Positions 1-13,096 of a DNA stretch of 64,000 bases are shown piece after piece. The translations under genes were made by a program, and so were the position numbers. Below the pieces are notes generated by a model. It worked only from the letters and a program-made list of their open reading frames with translations, had not been told where the DNA came from and did not search any database. The stretch's first letter is position 1. Every line of letters starts with the position of its first letter. Source of the DNA: Halicephalobus mephisto (lineage: Eukaryota; Nematoda; Chromadorea; Rhabditida; Panagrolaimidae); contig SWDT01000050.1 in NCBI GenBank assembly GCA_009193035.1, positions 62,001 to 126,000 on the forward strand, in the 5' to 3' direction.

Positions 1-2
1 TG

Positions 3-344
3 CTCCAGGCATTCACCATGGCTACAGATCACCATGAGCGGATTAAAAAGTGCAGGTAATTAGTACTTGGAAAATCCTTCTTAAAGTTTAATTTTAGATC
101 AGAATTAGCGGAATTAAATGAAGCCAATGCTTACACTCTTAATGTGCTTCTGGAGCATCTACGTAAAGTTGCCCAAAACAGTAATGTAAATAAAATGACG
201 TCGGAAAATTTGGCAACTATATTTTCTCCGACAATTTTCTGTGCCGGCGAGAAACCTGCCCTTCCCCAACAACAACATCAACTACTGTATTTCCTAATCA
301 CAACCCCCCGGATCATCACCTCTGTGGAGTATCCTAAAAATTAA
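3..344 (+). CDS. RhoGAP-domain protein, C-terminal end (5' partial)
   Basis: Two exons, 3-55 and 98-344, join in frame (AG|A gives Arg) and end at TAA 342-344. The protein reads a stretch ending with NVNKMTSENLATIFSPTIF. This matches the last helices of a RhoGAP domain, where VNKM(T/S)xxNLAxxFxPT is the family signature. RhoGAP domains speed up GTP hydrolysis by Rho/Rac/Cdc42 GTPases. The catalytic arginine finger lies upstream, outside the window. After the domain only about 35 residues follow, with a short Gln/His run (QQQHQ), so the domain sits at the very C-terminus. A polyadenylation signal AATAAA is at 424-429. Which RhoGAP this is cannot be told from the fragment. Domain call is firm; family member unknown. 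Confidence 0.85.
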
Positions 345-2213
345 CATAACGCTTCGGGTTTTATCATTCAAGCTCAGTTTTTTGATCTCTTGTGGTGCTA
401 AATTTATAAATTTTACTGCCTTTAATAAAAAGAAAAATTCAAATTTTGCAAATTAATTTTTTTAAATAAAAAAATTCAAATTTTATAAATTTATTTTTTT
501 AAATAAAAAGAAAAATTCAAATTTTATAAATTAGATTTTTAAAATTGAAATTTTGTAAGTTTTTATTTTTTAAATAAAAATGAAAATTTAAAAACTTTAA
601 ATTTTGTAAATAATAATTTTGGAAATTACATGGTAAAGTAATTTTTGAATTTATAAATTGTCATTATTGTGAGTCATGATTAAGGAAATTTGTAACTTTT
701 AAATTGGTGAATAACAATAAAAACTACAAATTTTTGAATTTAAAAATTATTGATTTTCACCACAATAAAAAATATAAATTTTTCTAAATTTCGAAAATGA
801 ATAAAAAAAATAACTTTTAAAAATTTATTTTTTCGAAAATAAATTAAAAATTTATAAATTTTTATTTAAAAAAATTCAAGTTTTAATTTAAAAAATTTTT
901 TAAAATAAATTTAAAAATTATTTTTTGAAACAACTTTGAAAATTATTTTTTTAAATAAAAATTAAAAAACAATAAAATTGAAATCTATAAATTGTTACTT
1001 CCGTTAATGACAAAAAATCATAAACCTGAAATTTCCAAATTGTTACTCTCATTAATCACGTAATGAAAAAACCAGAAATTTTCTCATTTTTAAATTATTA
1101 CTTTCGTTAATCACAATAAAAATTTACCAAAGAAGTGAAATTTATAATTTTTTTAAAAACAAAAAAATAAAAAATTAATATTTGAATGAAAAAATTTCTT
1201 AATCAAAAAGATGAAAATTTATAAATTATTTCAAAATTAAAAATTATAATTTTTTAATTTAAAGAAAAATTTTAATATAAAAAAAATCTATTTTTAATAT
1301 TTAAAATTTAAAAGTTTATGTTTTTAAAATTTTTTAATTTATTAAAAATCAATTTTTATTTTTAAAATTTATAATTTTAAAATTTTTTAATTGACAAAAA
1401 TCAATTTTTATTTTTAAAACTTTTATTTTTAAAATTTTTAATTTTAAAATTTTTTAATTGAGAAAAATTAATTTTTATTTTTAAAACTTTTATTTTTAAA
1501 ATTTTTAATTTTAAAATTTTTTAATTGAGAAAAATCAATTTCGAAAATTGAAATTTGAGCGTAATTCGATATCAATTTCGAAATTAAAATCAGGTTTTTA
1601 ATTTATTTTTAAATTTGATTATTTTAAAATTTTTAAAAAAGAAAAAATCAAAGACCAATCAAATTTGGAGATTTCGGAGATTTTCAAAAATGCCATTCTT
1701 GCGCGCCAAAATCTATCGAACGATTTTCGGCACAAGTGGATTTTTGATCCAGATTGATTAATTTTTTCTTACGAAAAATAAACTGGTTTTTTTTCGTTTC
1801 TGTCCACTATCGAAAATTTTTTTTGACTTTTTGATTCAAAAACAGTGATTGATTAAGTGTAATATTATTTGTATTTTTGAATATATTTTAACATTATTTA
1901 TATTTTTTAAACATATTTAACATTATTTTTATTTTTGAATATATTTAACATTATTTGTGTTTTTGAATATATTTAATTTTATTTATATTTTTTGAATATA
2001 TTCATTTTTATTTTTCTAAATATATTTGTTTTTATTCATATTTTTAAAAAATACATTTAATTTTATTTTCACTTTTTGAATAGATCTAATTTTTTAAATA
2101 CATTTAATTTTTATCTTTTTGAATATATTCATTTTTATTTATATTTTTTGAATATATTTAATTTTTTAAATACATTTAATTTTATTTTGGTTTTTTGAAT
2201 TTATTTAATTTTA
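345..2213. other. AT-rich intergenic stretch
   Basis: No coding signal on either strand. It holds the likely polyadenylation signal of the RhoGAP gene (AATAAA, 424-429), then homopolymer-like A/T runs. From about 1860 to 2200 there is a loose tandem repeat of a unit like TTTGAATATATTTAACATT of roughly 25-30 bases. A slightly less AT-rich patch at 1675-1760 (GCGCGCC core) shows no frame or RNA structure I can support. Confidence 0.7.
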
Positions 2214-2219
2214 TTATAG
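2214..2219 (+). promoter_or_regulatory. Likely trans-splice acceptor of the TRPM gene
   Basis: The acceptor-like TTATAG lies ten bases before the start codon at 2230 with no upstream exon visible, as expected for spliced-leader addition. Inference from sequence only. Confidence 0.45.
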
Positions 2220-2229
2220 TTATTTTGAA

Positions 2230-5200
2230 ATGGATCAAGCAGAGGATATTGAACAGCCTTCGAAACTGGATAATTATGTCTTCGAAGATAGAGTTACTAT
2301 TTTTGTCGAGACAAATAGTGCCAACGGCGGAGTTCAGATGTGTCCGGCCATCTTTGTTCCGAATAATTCTTCGATTTCGACGGCTGTGAAGCACATCTAC
2401 AGTAGGTTATCTGCCAGTGCTGTGGAATTGGATCAAGGAATTCCTGATGTTGTTGTTTCTTTGATTTCCACGAATACTGTATTTAATTCCAAAACTAAAA
2501 TGAACATCACTAAAGGATTGGAAAGGATAGTGTCCCAATGTGGATTATGGCTGATCACATGTGGAGAACAAAACGATGTTTTTTCTTCAGTTTCGACTTC
2601 TGTTGTAAAAACCGTATTGCCTACTGTAAGTTTTGATTTTATTTTAAAAATTAGAAATTTCTAAAATTTTTAGAATATTTCGAAACTTTTTAGAAATTTT
2701 TGGAATTTTATAGTTTCCGAAATTTTTTAGAATTTTATAGATGATTTCAGAAATGACTGAAATTTTGTAAGTTTTTAGAATTTTGTGAAAAATTTTGAAA
2801 ATTAAAATTTGTTCAAATTTTCTGAAATTTTCCATAATGAATTTTTTCGATTTTCTAAAATTTTTCCAACTTTAATGAAAAATTTTGAAAATTTCAAAAA
2901 TTTTATAAGAAATTTCTGAATTTTTTTAGAATTTTATAAATGATTTCAGAAATGACTGAAATTTTGCGAAAAATTTTGAAATTTAAAATTTTCTAGAATC
3001 TTCCATAATGAATTTTTTAGAATTTTATAGATGATTTCAGAAATGACTGAAATTTTGTGGGATTTTATAAAATAATTCAAAACTTTTTAGAAATTTCTAA
3101 AATTTTTAGAATATTTTGAAATTTTCACTTTTTTGTTTTATCAAAGTTGAAAATCGAATTTAAAATTCGAAAATTGGACTTTTCGTGCTAAAACAAGATT
3201 TAAGTGTTGTGTTCTAGTTCGAAAAATTTGGATAAGTTGAAAATATCAATTTAGATAAAACAATTTTTTAAAATACAAAAATCCTTCAATTATGCCTTAA
3301 CACGAAAAGTTCGAATTTTAATATTGAATTTCGACCATTAATTTTGATTTCGAAGTTTGATAGTTAACTTTGACTATCAATTTTGAGTATTAATTTGGAC
3401 CTCAGACTTTGATTATCAACTTTGACTTCGAACTTCAACCTCAGACTTTAATAATCAACTTTGATTTCGAACTTTGACTATCAACTTTGACATTGAACTT
3501 TGACTTTGAACTTTGACTTTGAACTTTGACTTTGAACTCTGATAAAACAGAGCATAAAATTGCATAAAAACCTTCAGAATCTTGTAGCCTTCTGAAACCA
3601 TCTAAAACCAAAGATTTTTAACCTTTTAGGGATCTATTTTTGGGCAATTTTATAATAGTTACTTTAAATTTCATATTTAGAGCGATTTTCGAGAAGAAAC
3701 TTTAATAATTGTGATTAATTCCCTCGACGTGACTTACCGTATGGATGCGACTACTAGTCGTCGGAAAACAACGTCCATGACGGATACTTCTGTGAATACT
3801 CTTTATTTTTTATTAAATAGAGAAAATACTCCTTTAAAACAAAGAACGGAATTTCGGTCTCAAGCAGCTATAAAATTGGCCAATCCCCCTCCGGCATTGT
3901 TGATTGGAGTGCCTTATGAAACTTCTTATTCTCAGTCTTCTGGATCTTCAGCGACTTCTCCAGCGATAATTTTGCCGAATTCTGTGAAATATGATCGTCG
4001 ACCTTTGTCGGTTACCGTATTCGCGGGATCTTCGGTGATTTCGATTTTTGAATTGAGGACTTATCTGGACTGTGGAACTCCGTGTTTGGTCGTCCAGGAT
4101 TCTTCGGATTTGTGTGCTCTTCTTCGAAGTTCTCAGATTTTCTTCAGAAGTGCGAATTTCAATCACGAACAATTCGTAGTTTGGTTACGGTGTGAATTAA
4201 GGTCGATTATGTTGTCAGAAATGGATTCCGAAGTCGATATTGAAGAAGTCCAAAAAGCAATTTGTCAGTGCCTAAGGCTAGGAAGTCAAGGATTACTGTC
4301 GTTTATTTCCACTGAATCTCTGGATTTTCTGCCTGAATACATTTGCGAAATTTTAATGAAATCTGCCTCAGGCAATGAAGACTACAGACAAACCATCGAA
4401 CTTTCTGTAAAGTTAAATGTTCTTCATACAATTAATTTTCCACAATTAGGATCTTTTTTGACAGAAGAAAATTTTGAAAATCTTCTTGTTGAAGCACTTT
4501 CCAGAGACTCCAGAATCACAGCTGTGGAGACTTTACTCGGGATTTGTCCGAATATCCATGTTTCTCCAAAATTACTTATTCAATGGCTTGATAGAACTGT
4601 AGATCAAGATTTTTTTAATACTGTAGTTGTTGGACAAGCTCTATGTTATTCAAACAAACTTTGTTCATTCACCGAAGATTTCACCAACGATCTGGATTAT
4701 TTACTGGTAACTATTTTTGATTTTTAATTTTTTAAATACTTATTATTATTTTTGATTTTTTAATTTTTTTTAAATATTCATTATTATTTTTAATTTTTTA
4801 ATATTTATTATTATTTTTGATTTTTAAAATATTTATTATTATTTTTAATTTTTTAAATGCTTATTATTATTTTTGATTTTTTAATTTTTTTAAATATTCA
4901 TTATTATTTTTGATTTTTTTAAATACTTATTATTATTTTTGATTTTTTAAATATTTATTATTATTTTTAATTTAGAAAAATACTGTGATTTTTATTCTTA
5001 TAAAATCGATTTTTTTGAATTTTTGCGAAAATTACGGAAACCTTAAAAAAATGCAAAAACTGGCAAATCACATGATTTTCATTTTTTTATTTTTCCCTAA
5101 ATTTTCTACTTTATATAAACGAATATCACAGAGCCTTTAGACACGACCTTCAGACTTGAAATAATTCATCTCAGTAAAGTTTAGTACGGTTTTTATCACT

Positions 5201-8200
5201 TTGAAGATCTATCAAATACTATAATATAACTTATTTATTGCTTAAATGATAAAAAAATAATACTGAATTTTTGAGAGATACCTAAAATCAGTTAATTTTT
5301 GGCGCTTTATCTCTTGCGAGTGGCTTTTTTCTTGAGGTCTAATAAACTGGCAATTTTTGAATGAAATGACAAATTTGGCTAATCAATGAGAAATGAACTT
5401 TTTCTCGCGACTTTATGGGATGACAATTTTCGAATAAAACGACGAATATGGCTAATTATTAAAAACTGACCTCTCTTTCTCTTCCTTATGAGCTGGCAAT
5501 TTTTGAATAAAATAGGAAATTTGGCTAATCAATGAGAAATGAACTTTTTTCTCGCGACTTTATGGGATGGCAGTTTTCGAATAAAACGACGAATATGGCT
5601 AATCATTAAAAACTGACCTCTCTTTCTCTTCTTTATGAACTGGCAATTTTTGAATAAAACGAAAAATCTGGTCAATTAATAGATTTTAAACAATAAATGC
5701 TAAATGATTTTTTTATTTAATTTTTAAAATTACATGGAATAATCCTAGAATTTGTTTTTGGATAATTTTCTGAAATAATATTTTTATTTTTTATGACATT
5801 ATAATTGATCCGTTACAGTATGAACTCTCGGGTGGCTTTGCGAATCTGTTCCCAGCGACTTATTTTTCTCAACCGAACACGGCTAAAGACAAAAATATTT
5901 CCATCCAGATCTTGGCTATCTGGGCTCTTTGTCTTAATCGAACGGAATTGGTCAAATGCCTCTGGGCCCACTCCCCCGAACCCCTGTCCTTGGCCTTGCT
6001 TCTGAGTCGGATTTCGAAATCTTTGGCCTTCGAAGCTAGGGAATTTTTTTTTTACGAAGAACAATTAAAAAAACTTTCCAAATTTTTGACCAAAGCTGCT
6101 TGCAACTTGCTCGATCAGGCCTATAATTCGTCTCCAAGACCGGCCTATCAGACACTATGTAGGAAGTTACAGTACAACAACCAAACTTTGTCGAATTTGG
6201 CTTTCGAGGTAAAAATTTGAAAATTTAAAATTTTTGAAAATTAATTTTAGACAAATAATAAGGAATTTATTTCTCACGAATGTTGTCAACGTTGGGTCCT
6301 TAGGCTGCTGTACGGTAACCTCCAAGTACGACAATTGTTCAATTTTTGTTGTTTTCCAAGATGGTTGAAAATCGTTGTTTCTGCTCTTTTGATTTTCCCC
6401 ATCAAACTTTGGGTTACTGTAAGACCGCCGACTTCTGAGTATTCTTCTTCGGTTCAGCTTGGGGTACCTAAGAAACCTCTTAGTCCTACTGTAGCTTTAC
6501 TCGAAAGCGGAAAACCGACGAAAAGAGTAAGGACGTCGTCTACACATTCCATGCATTCTGCCAGGAGCTATCTTCACAAAGACGAAACCACGGCCCCGTC
6601 CCGGGACGAAAGAAGCACCCTCAGCGTCGGACCGACTACGATACAACTCGGGGCGGAAACTCCTCATTCTGTATTCGGAAACACTCAGCAGTTCTTCAAC
6701 GACGAAACAGACATCATGCTTCAAAGTAACGAAACTCAGAAGTCTTCTGGAGGAAACAGGACTTCTCCGGATTTTTCCGTTCGTCGAAAAATCGGCTCTC
6801 ACATGAACCGAAAACCAGATATTTTCGAATTTTACAAAACTCCAATTGTAAAATACTGGTTGTCACTCATCTTCCGTTTGGCATATTTGGCTTTTTTTGC
6901 ATATTGTGTAAGTTTTTTTAATTCAAAAAAAGATAATTATAGTCATTGGGATTCTGTTCGAAATTTTAAAATTCTTCAAAAATACAATTGAAATTTGAAA
7001 TATTGTAAAAAAATTTGAAATTTCTTAGATTTCAGAATTTTATGAAAGTTTTTCGAAATTCAGATTTCATAGAAGTTTCTAAATTTTATGAAATTTCATG
7101 AAAACTTCTGGAATTTCCTTAAATTGGGAAATTCCGAAAATTTAAAATTAAAAAAATTTCCAACATTCGTTTTGAAATAATTTTTTGATCATTTTAATTT
7201 TTTTAAATAATTTTACTTTTTTAAATAATTTTAATTTTTTAAATAATTTTAATTTTTTCTTAATAATTTTACTTTTTTAAAAATAGTTTTTACTTTTTCT
7301 TAATAATTTAAATAATTTTAATTTTTTAATTATGCTATTTAGGTAGCTTTACCTGGATGTGGAAACCGAGTTCTGGACGTTATCCTCTGGGTTTGGACAG
7401 CCTTCTGGTTGATGGATAACGTCTGGGTGATTCATTGTCGGTCGTGTCACGGACAGCTGTCCAACATGAGATGGAGCTTATTCGACGCTACCGTAGTTCT
7501 TATTTTTTTGTTAACTTTGATGTTATTTGAATCGGCAGGACATTTGCTGATGAATTATGTTTCTTTTCCAAGTGCCTATTTAGTCAAGGTCATCTGGAGC
7601 TGTTTATTACTGTATCAATGTTATTCCACTTTATTTCTCTATATTCCTTTGTCGGAACTTTTCGGACCTTTGATGGTCAGGATCAAATTAATGATCACCA
7701 GAGATTTCGTAAATTTCTTAATTTTGGTCTCGTTATTGGTCTGCAGCAGTGCCATGGCCGTGAAAGCCGTTGTTTATCCGGATTTGGAACCTACAGTATC
7801 CGTCGTCGCTAAGTCGCTCACGTGGGCCTGGATGTCGTTGTTCACGACGGATCTGAAGGCGTTAGAACAGTCCGATACTTGTAAAGCTTCATTATTACCT
7901 TCCACAAACAGAGATTACTGTACTTCCATCAGCGGTTACGGTAATCATCAATGTCCGGCGAACGGCGGAGCTTCGTTCATGATCATTGTCGAATATTTAA
8001 TTGTTTTAAAATTAATTTGTTGGCCTATACTTTTTGCAATGTTTTCGAAAACAGCGAGAGAAGTCGACGAAGAAGCGGATCAGATCTGGAAGTACCAGCT
8101 TTACGGACTAGCTATGGACTTCAGTTACCGTCTGATGTTACCACCTCCATTAACCCCTCTGGCACTTTTTATTTATGCTTGTTGTGGAGAAAGAAGATAT

Positions 8201-10186
8201 CATTCAGAAAGTTTTATCGGAAATCCATTCAAAAATGTCGATCATCCAGATGTCTACAGACCTAGCAGATCTATGGAATCCGGCTCGGGATCTCCTGGCA
8301 AGTACTCCGTGATTTACCAAAACCCCTCCGTTCCTCAACGAAAACACGATCCGACGAAGCATTTTTACTCTCAAGCAGCTTTGGATTATTGGAAAAACTA
8401 CAAAAAAGAAAAAAACACAAAAATCGAAGAATTTTCAAAATTCAAAAAAGATATGGAAGAAAAAATTCATTATTTAATTCTTGCTTCTAATTTCAACGGT
8501 CTTCTGAACCAACTAGAAGAAAGAAAACAATGGAACACGAAGGATAAACTTGACGAAAAAAGAATAATGATCCATCAAAAATACAAATCCTGGGATGTTT
8601 TGTTTAATGAATATAATCCACCAGAATATTCCAAATCTGTTAAGGATTTTCCACAAGAAATCCAAAAATTCGTCGATCATGTTTCATCTAACGTTGGTTA
8701 CGGTATTTTTTATTTTTAATAATTATTATTTTAGGCACTTGTTGAAATTGTAAAACATTGGCGTCACAAAAAGTTGCATGAACTTCTGACTTGTGAAAAA
8801 GTCCAAATTCAACTGTCCTCTCGGGGCTTGCCTCTGAATCCATCTGGTCGAACCGGGTTATCCGGCAGAGGAAACATGGTCAGATTCGGTCCCAATAGAC
8901 TTCAATTTTACATAATCATCTCCAAGTTCAAACCAGGACAGTTCAACGTAAGTTTTATTTTGAGTAATCCATATTAGGATTCTCAAAGTTAATTTTTTTA
9001 AATTTTCTAAGAACAACTTAAATTTCTTAGAGATGAATTCTTAACCTCTTATAAAGTACTTCATAGATTCCTTAAAAATGAAGTTCCAAATCTCTTGTAA
9101 ACGGTTCTTTAAACCACCTATTTATGAATTTCTAAATCTTAAAAAATAGATTTTTATACTTCCTAGGAATAAGTTTTTAGATTTCTTATAATAAGCTTTT
9201 AAATTTCCTAAAAATGGATTGCTAAATATTTAAAAATAGATTTTTATACTTCCTAGGAATAAGTTTTTAGATTTCTTGTGATTAACCTCTAAATTTCTAA
9301 GAATTATGCTTAATGTGTCGATATATTTCATATAATATATCTGATACACTGAATATAAAATATCTTATATATTAAATATAATATATCGGTATTTTACTTG
9401 ATTTATCGATATATTTCATATAATATATCTGATACATTGAATATAATATATCTTATACACTGAATATAACATATCTGATACACTGAAAATAATATATCTA
9501 ATACATTTAATGTGATGTATTTGATACATCAGAACTGTTTTAACATTGATACATTATACACTCTGTTTTTTTGCGTGTAAATGTATCTCTGAAGTTCCTG
9601 TGAATCAATTTCCTAATTTTTTGCTCAATTGTTGTTTAATTAGAATCAACCATCCATTTAATCAGTAAATTTTTCGACATTTACATACAAAAATTGGATT
9701 TTTTGTATAATCAAAATTAGGAAGAGTGACTTGACGGAAATCAATCAGATACATTCCAGGTCTTGATCAAAAACGATAAGGATCTCCCGTCGAAACCCAA
9801 ATATGATTACAACCGTGCTGACGACTTCCTTTCCACTGTCCTTACAGCGGTCGGAGTACCTGACAGTAATGTACAGATACTTTCCACTCGAGGCCACTTG
9901 AATGTGGATCAAGTCGACAGTAACGTTGCTCATGTGTGCACTCAACCGTTGCAGTCTTCAGAAGACACGGACAACGCCTGGATGGAGGCCGATGTTTGGG
10001 CCATTAATTTGACGTATGTCTTCGGTTCTTCAATTATTATTTTAATTTCTTTTCAGAGATCCTGTGGACTATCAACTAAATAAATTCGTTGATGGATTCA
10101 CTTGGAAGGAGATCCCAAGTGACTTCCTCTGGCCGTGGAGAGCAGAATTTGTTACGGCTTCCCTTAAGGCTTTTTCTCTTATATAA
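2230..10186 (+). CDS. TRPM-family cation channel with NUDT9-H-like C-terminal domain
   Basis: Eight exons keep one frame: 2230-2625, 3681-4706, 5819-6208, 6251-6907, 7343-8692, 8735-8947, 9760-10013, 10057-10186 (1471 residues, normal for TRPM). Residues 1-600 match the TRPM homology region (GLWLITCGEQNDV against the family's WIITGGxxxGV; later LAIWALCLNRTELVK). A disordered Ser/Thr-rich insert lies near 650-790. Membrane segments S1-S6 span about 800-1020, followed by a TRP-helix motif (IWKYQLYGLAMDF). Residues 1274-1471 match the NUDT9-H domain of TRPM2 (RTGLSGRG, FGPN, DTDNAWMEADVW). The Nudix box is not recognisable, so hydrolysis of ADP-ribose is unlikely; ligand sensing is possible. Among C. 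elegans TRPMs the closest idea is CED-11, unproven. Introns of 42-43 bases alternate with long repeat-filled ones. The exon 5 donor (AAC|GTTGGT) is the weakest junction. Confidence 0.88.
2690..3545. repeat. Tandem repeats in TRPM intron 1
   Basis: From 2690 to 3110 a unit containing GATGATTTCAGAAATGACTG recurs three times. From about 3350 to 3540 there is a short-period repeat of ACTTTGA/ACTATCA words. Both lie inside the first intron and have no coding potential. Confidence 0.7.
4730..4980. repeat. TTATTATTTTTGATTTTTTAA-type tandem repeat
   Basis: Intron 2 of the TRPM gene holds about eight imperfect copies of a 30-35 base A/T unit built on TATTATTATTTTTGATTTTT. Confidence 0.7.
5345..5690. 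repeat. About 145-base higher-order minisatellite in TRPM intron 2
   Basis: The phrase CTGGCAATTTTTGAAT recurs near 5349, 5489 and 5639. Between copies lie CTCGCGACTTTATGGGATG, GACGAATATGGCTAAT and ACTGACCTCTCTTTCTCTTC blocks in the same order. The unit is itself a dimer of two related roughly 70-base halves. No coding content. Confidence 0.8.
9320..9575. mobile_element. Short ATATATC-rich element related to the one at 25253
   Basis: Inside TRPM intron 6. It repeats GATACACTGAATATAATATATC-like words and ends with ATACATCAGAACTGTTTTAAC followed by a GTTTTTTTGCGTGTAAATG edge. The same core words and a related edge occur in the glutamate-receptor intron element at 25253-25562. Probably a small non-autonomous element; its left boundary is unclear. 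Confidence 0.45.
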
Positions 10187-10207
10187 TTTGTAATTTAACT
10201 TTCCGAA

Positions 10208-11100
10208 GATCTCAAATAAATAAAAACTTAGAATTCATCGATGGATCTACTTGGAAGAAAATCCTAAGTGATATAATTTAATTCTTGAAGATAAAATTTT
10301 TTAGAACTTTTTTAAAACCTTTTATATAATTCGTAATTTAACTTTTCAAAGATCTCATAATAAATAAAAACTTAGAATTCATCGATGGATCTACTTGGAA
10401 GAAAATCCTAAGTGATATAATTTAATTCTTGAAGATAAAATTTTTTAGAACTTTTTTAAAACCTTTATATAATTCGTAATTTAACTTTCCGAAGATCTTA
10501 TGAAAAGTGAAAATTACGAAATTCATTAGTGGATTTATTTGGAAGGAAATCCTAGGCAATATCTCTGTTGTTGAAGATAAAATTTTTTAGAGATTTTTTT
10601 TCTTACATACGTCATAATCTAAATTTTCGAAGATTTTACGATAACTAAGAAGTCCAAAATTCATCGATGAATTTGTTTTAAAAAAATTTGAGTAATTTCT
10701 CTCAGACAATAAAAGTAAAATTTCTTCAATTTTCTAGAATTTCTTTGATATTTTTTATAATTTAAATTTCCAAAGATTTATGATTAAAAATTTCTAAATT
10801 AACTTTAGAGAGAATTCTGAATATTTTTTCTTAAATAATGAAAGTAGAATTTTTTTTATAATGTTTTTATAATTTAAATTTCCAAAGATTTATAACTAAA
10901 AATTCCTAAATTCACTTTAGAGAGAATTCTAAATATTTTTTCTCAGATAATGAAAGTAGGATTTTTTTTATAATGTTTTTATAATTTAAATTTCCAAAAA
11001 GATTTATGATTAAAAATTTCTAAATTAACTTTAAACAGAATTGTGAATATTTTAATTTTCTAGAATTTTTTTGGTATTTTTTATAATTATAATTTAAATT
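10208..11100 (+). repeat. Decaying tandem copies of the TRPM terminal exon
   Basis: Right after the stop codon, blocks starting at about 10208, 10348, 10489, 10622, 10770, 10876 and 10990 align with the last exon and its flank. The exon words GATGGATTCACTTGGAAG, ATCCCAAGTGA and ATATAATTTGTAATTTAAC reappear as GATGGATCTACTTGGAAG, ATCCTAAGTGA and ATATAATTCGTAATTTAAC. Similarity falls with distance until only the AATTTAAATTTCC-like junction word is left. Frames are broken and no splice acceptor is kept, so these are non-coding relics. Confidence 0.75.
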
Positions 11101-13028
11101 TTCGAAAATTCCGTAGTAAATAAACAATATGAAATTCGAGTCTTGTTTCACAATAGGTGTAAACTCGGTCAGTTTCACAAGTTGATGTTCTTTGAAGCGT
11201 GGAGCAGCGTTTTTTGCGACTCTGAATAGAAACTGTTTGTCTTTTTTCAAAATGAAAATCGATTGTCGTCAAATGAGCTTCTCTTTCATGAATAAAGAAG
11301 CAAGTCTGTTTTCTGATTTACTGTCTGGCATGATATTTCGAAATTTGCATATTTTGGATTTAATTTGAAAATTTTTTAAAACGAAAATTTAAATGTTTTT
11401 AGTTATGTGGAAGACGGCCAGAACAGCTTCGAAAAATGTCATACAACATGAGAAATCAATAGCCTTGGGCCGTTCTCGTCTTTTTTGGCTTTCGGTCAGT
11501 TCCAGCCTTCGCTCAACTGGACTTTAAAGTATTGCTTTCCATTTTCCTCATTTCTGGACTTTAGAGTATTTCCATTTTCCTCATTTTCGGCTTTAAACAT
11601 TCATTAATCCGACGTGTCGTGCTTTGTTTCGCTTTTTCGGTTTTCCTATTTGGGAATTTTTCGTGTTATAATTTTTTTAAATTAAATTATATAAAATATT
11701 TTTGAATTTTTTCGGAATTTTCTAAAAATCGATAAATTTAAATTTTTAAATTCTGAATAATCGTGTTAAAGTAATTTTTATTTTTTTTAAGTTATCTAAT
11801 TAGAATTTTTCGAAATTTTATGCAGATTTTTGGATTTTTATAAAATTTGGTAAAATTCTGAAATTGATAATTTTTAAATTTTTTAAATTCCGAAAAAACA
11901 TTTATTTTTATTAGAATTTTATTCAAGTTTTTAAAATTCATTGACAATTTTTAATTTTTCTGAAATTTTATTAAAATTTTAAAGATTTTTTGAAATTGAT
12001 AATTTTTAAATTTTAAAAATTTCGAAAATTGATAATTTTTAAATTTTAAAAATTCGTGTTGGGATAATTTCGCAATTATGCTTAATTTTAATTTGAATAT
12101 TTCTAAAATTAGAATTTTAAACAAACTTTTGGAATTTTTAGAATCCATAGAAAAAATTTGAAATTCTCCAGAATCGTATTCCAATTTTTGAAATCATCTG
12201 AAATTTGGGATTTTAGAAAATTCGAAATTTTTTTTGAATTTCGGAAATCTATAAAAAGCTCTGAGAATTTCTCTTGAGACGATTTCGTAACTATACTCAT
12301 TCTTAACTTTTACGCTTGACAAGTTGAAATTTCTTTCAAATTTTTATTTTTCCAGAAACCAATGGGAAATTTCGAAAATCTCATTAAAAATTTTAAAACA
12401 AACATCTATAACTAAAAATTCTGGATTTTTAAAAAAATTTCAAAAAAGTTAAATTTTTTCAATTTTATTTTAAAATTTTTAGAAAAAATTAAAATTTTGC
12501 AATTTTAAAAAAATGGAATTTTGTGTTTAAAATTAATTTTAATTTTTAGAGAAATTTTAATTTTAAAAAAAAATTGAATTTTGTGTTAAAAAAATTCCAC
12601 ATTAATATCGATTTTTAATGTTTATAATAATACAATTGTGAATTTTTGAAAGACATGGACATACTTGGAGTATTCATCGATTGAAAACTTGTTCTTGTTT
12701 TTTCAATTACGCGATGTTGCCCACGTATAACTATCACTTTTTTGAAAAAAATATAATTTTTTTTGAGAAAAGTAAAATGTTATTTTTCTTTAAAAAAATA
12801 ATGTAAATTTATTTAAAAAAAATAAAATATAATTCTTTTAGGAAAAGTAAAATATTTTTTCCAAAAAAATAATGTAAATTTATTTTTAAAAAAATAAAAT
12901 ATAATTTTTTTTTTAAAATAATATAAATTTATTTTTAAAAAAGTAAAATATAATTTTCTCAAAATAGTAAAATAATTTTTTTCCAAAAAAGTAAAATATA
13001 ATTATTTTAAAAAAGTAAAATAATTTTT
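11101..13028. other. Intergenic region upstream of the CAP-Gly gene
   Basis: Mostly A/T-rich. Two less AT-rich patches stand out: 11140-11340, with short open frames on the minus strand (such as 11087-11272) that match nothing I recognise, and 11400-11640. The second may be promoter or outron of the gene starting at 13097. No RNA gene seen. Confidence 0.5.
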
Positions 13029-13035
13029 TTTTCAG
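13029..13035 (+). promoter_or_regulatory. Likely trans-splice acceptor of the CAP-Gly gene
   Basis: A long T-run followed by TTTTCAG|ACG lies 62 bases before the proposed start codon, with no upstream exon in sight. It fits a spliced-leader acceptor or a cis acceptor of a 5'UTR exon. Confidence 0.5.
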
Positions 13036-13096
13036 ACGTCAATCTGATCTCATTTCCCGGTATATTATTATGTCATAAAATTTTTATTGGATAATT

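Noticed and set aside
3948..4172. Minus-strand ORF over TRPM exon 2
   Set aside because: Shadow of the conserved plus-strand exon; no splice or start support.
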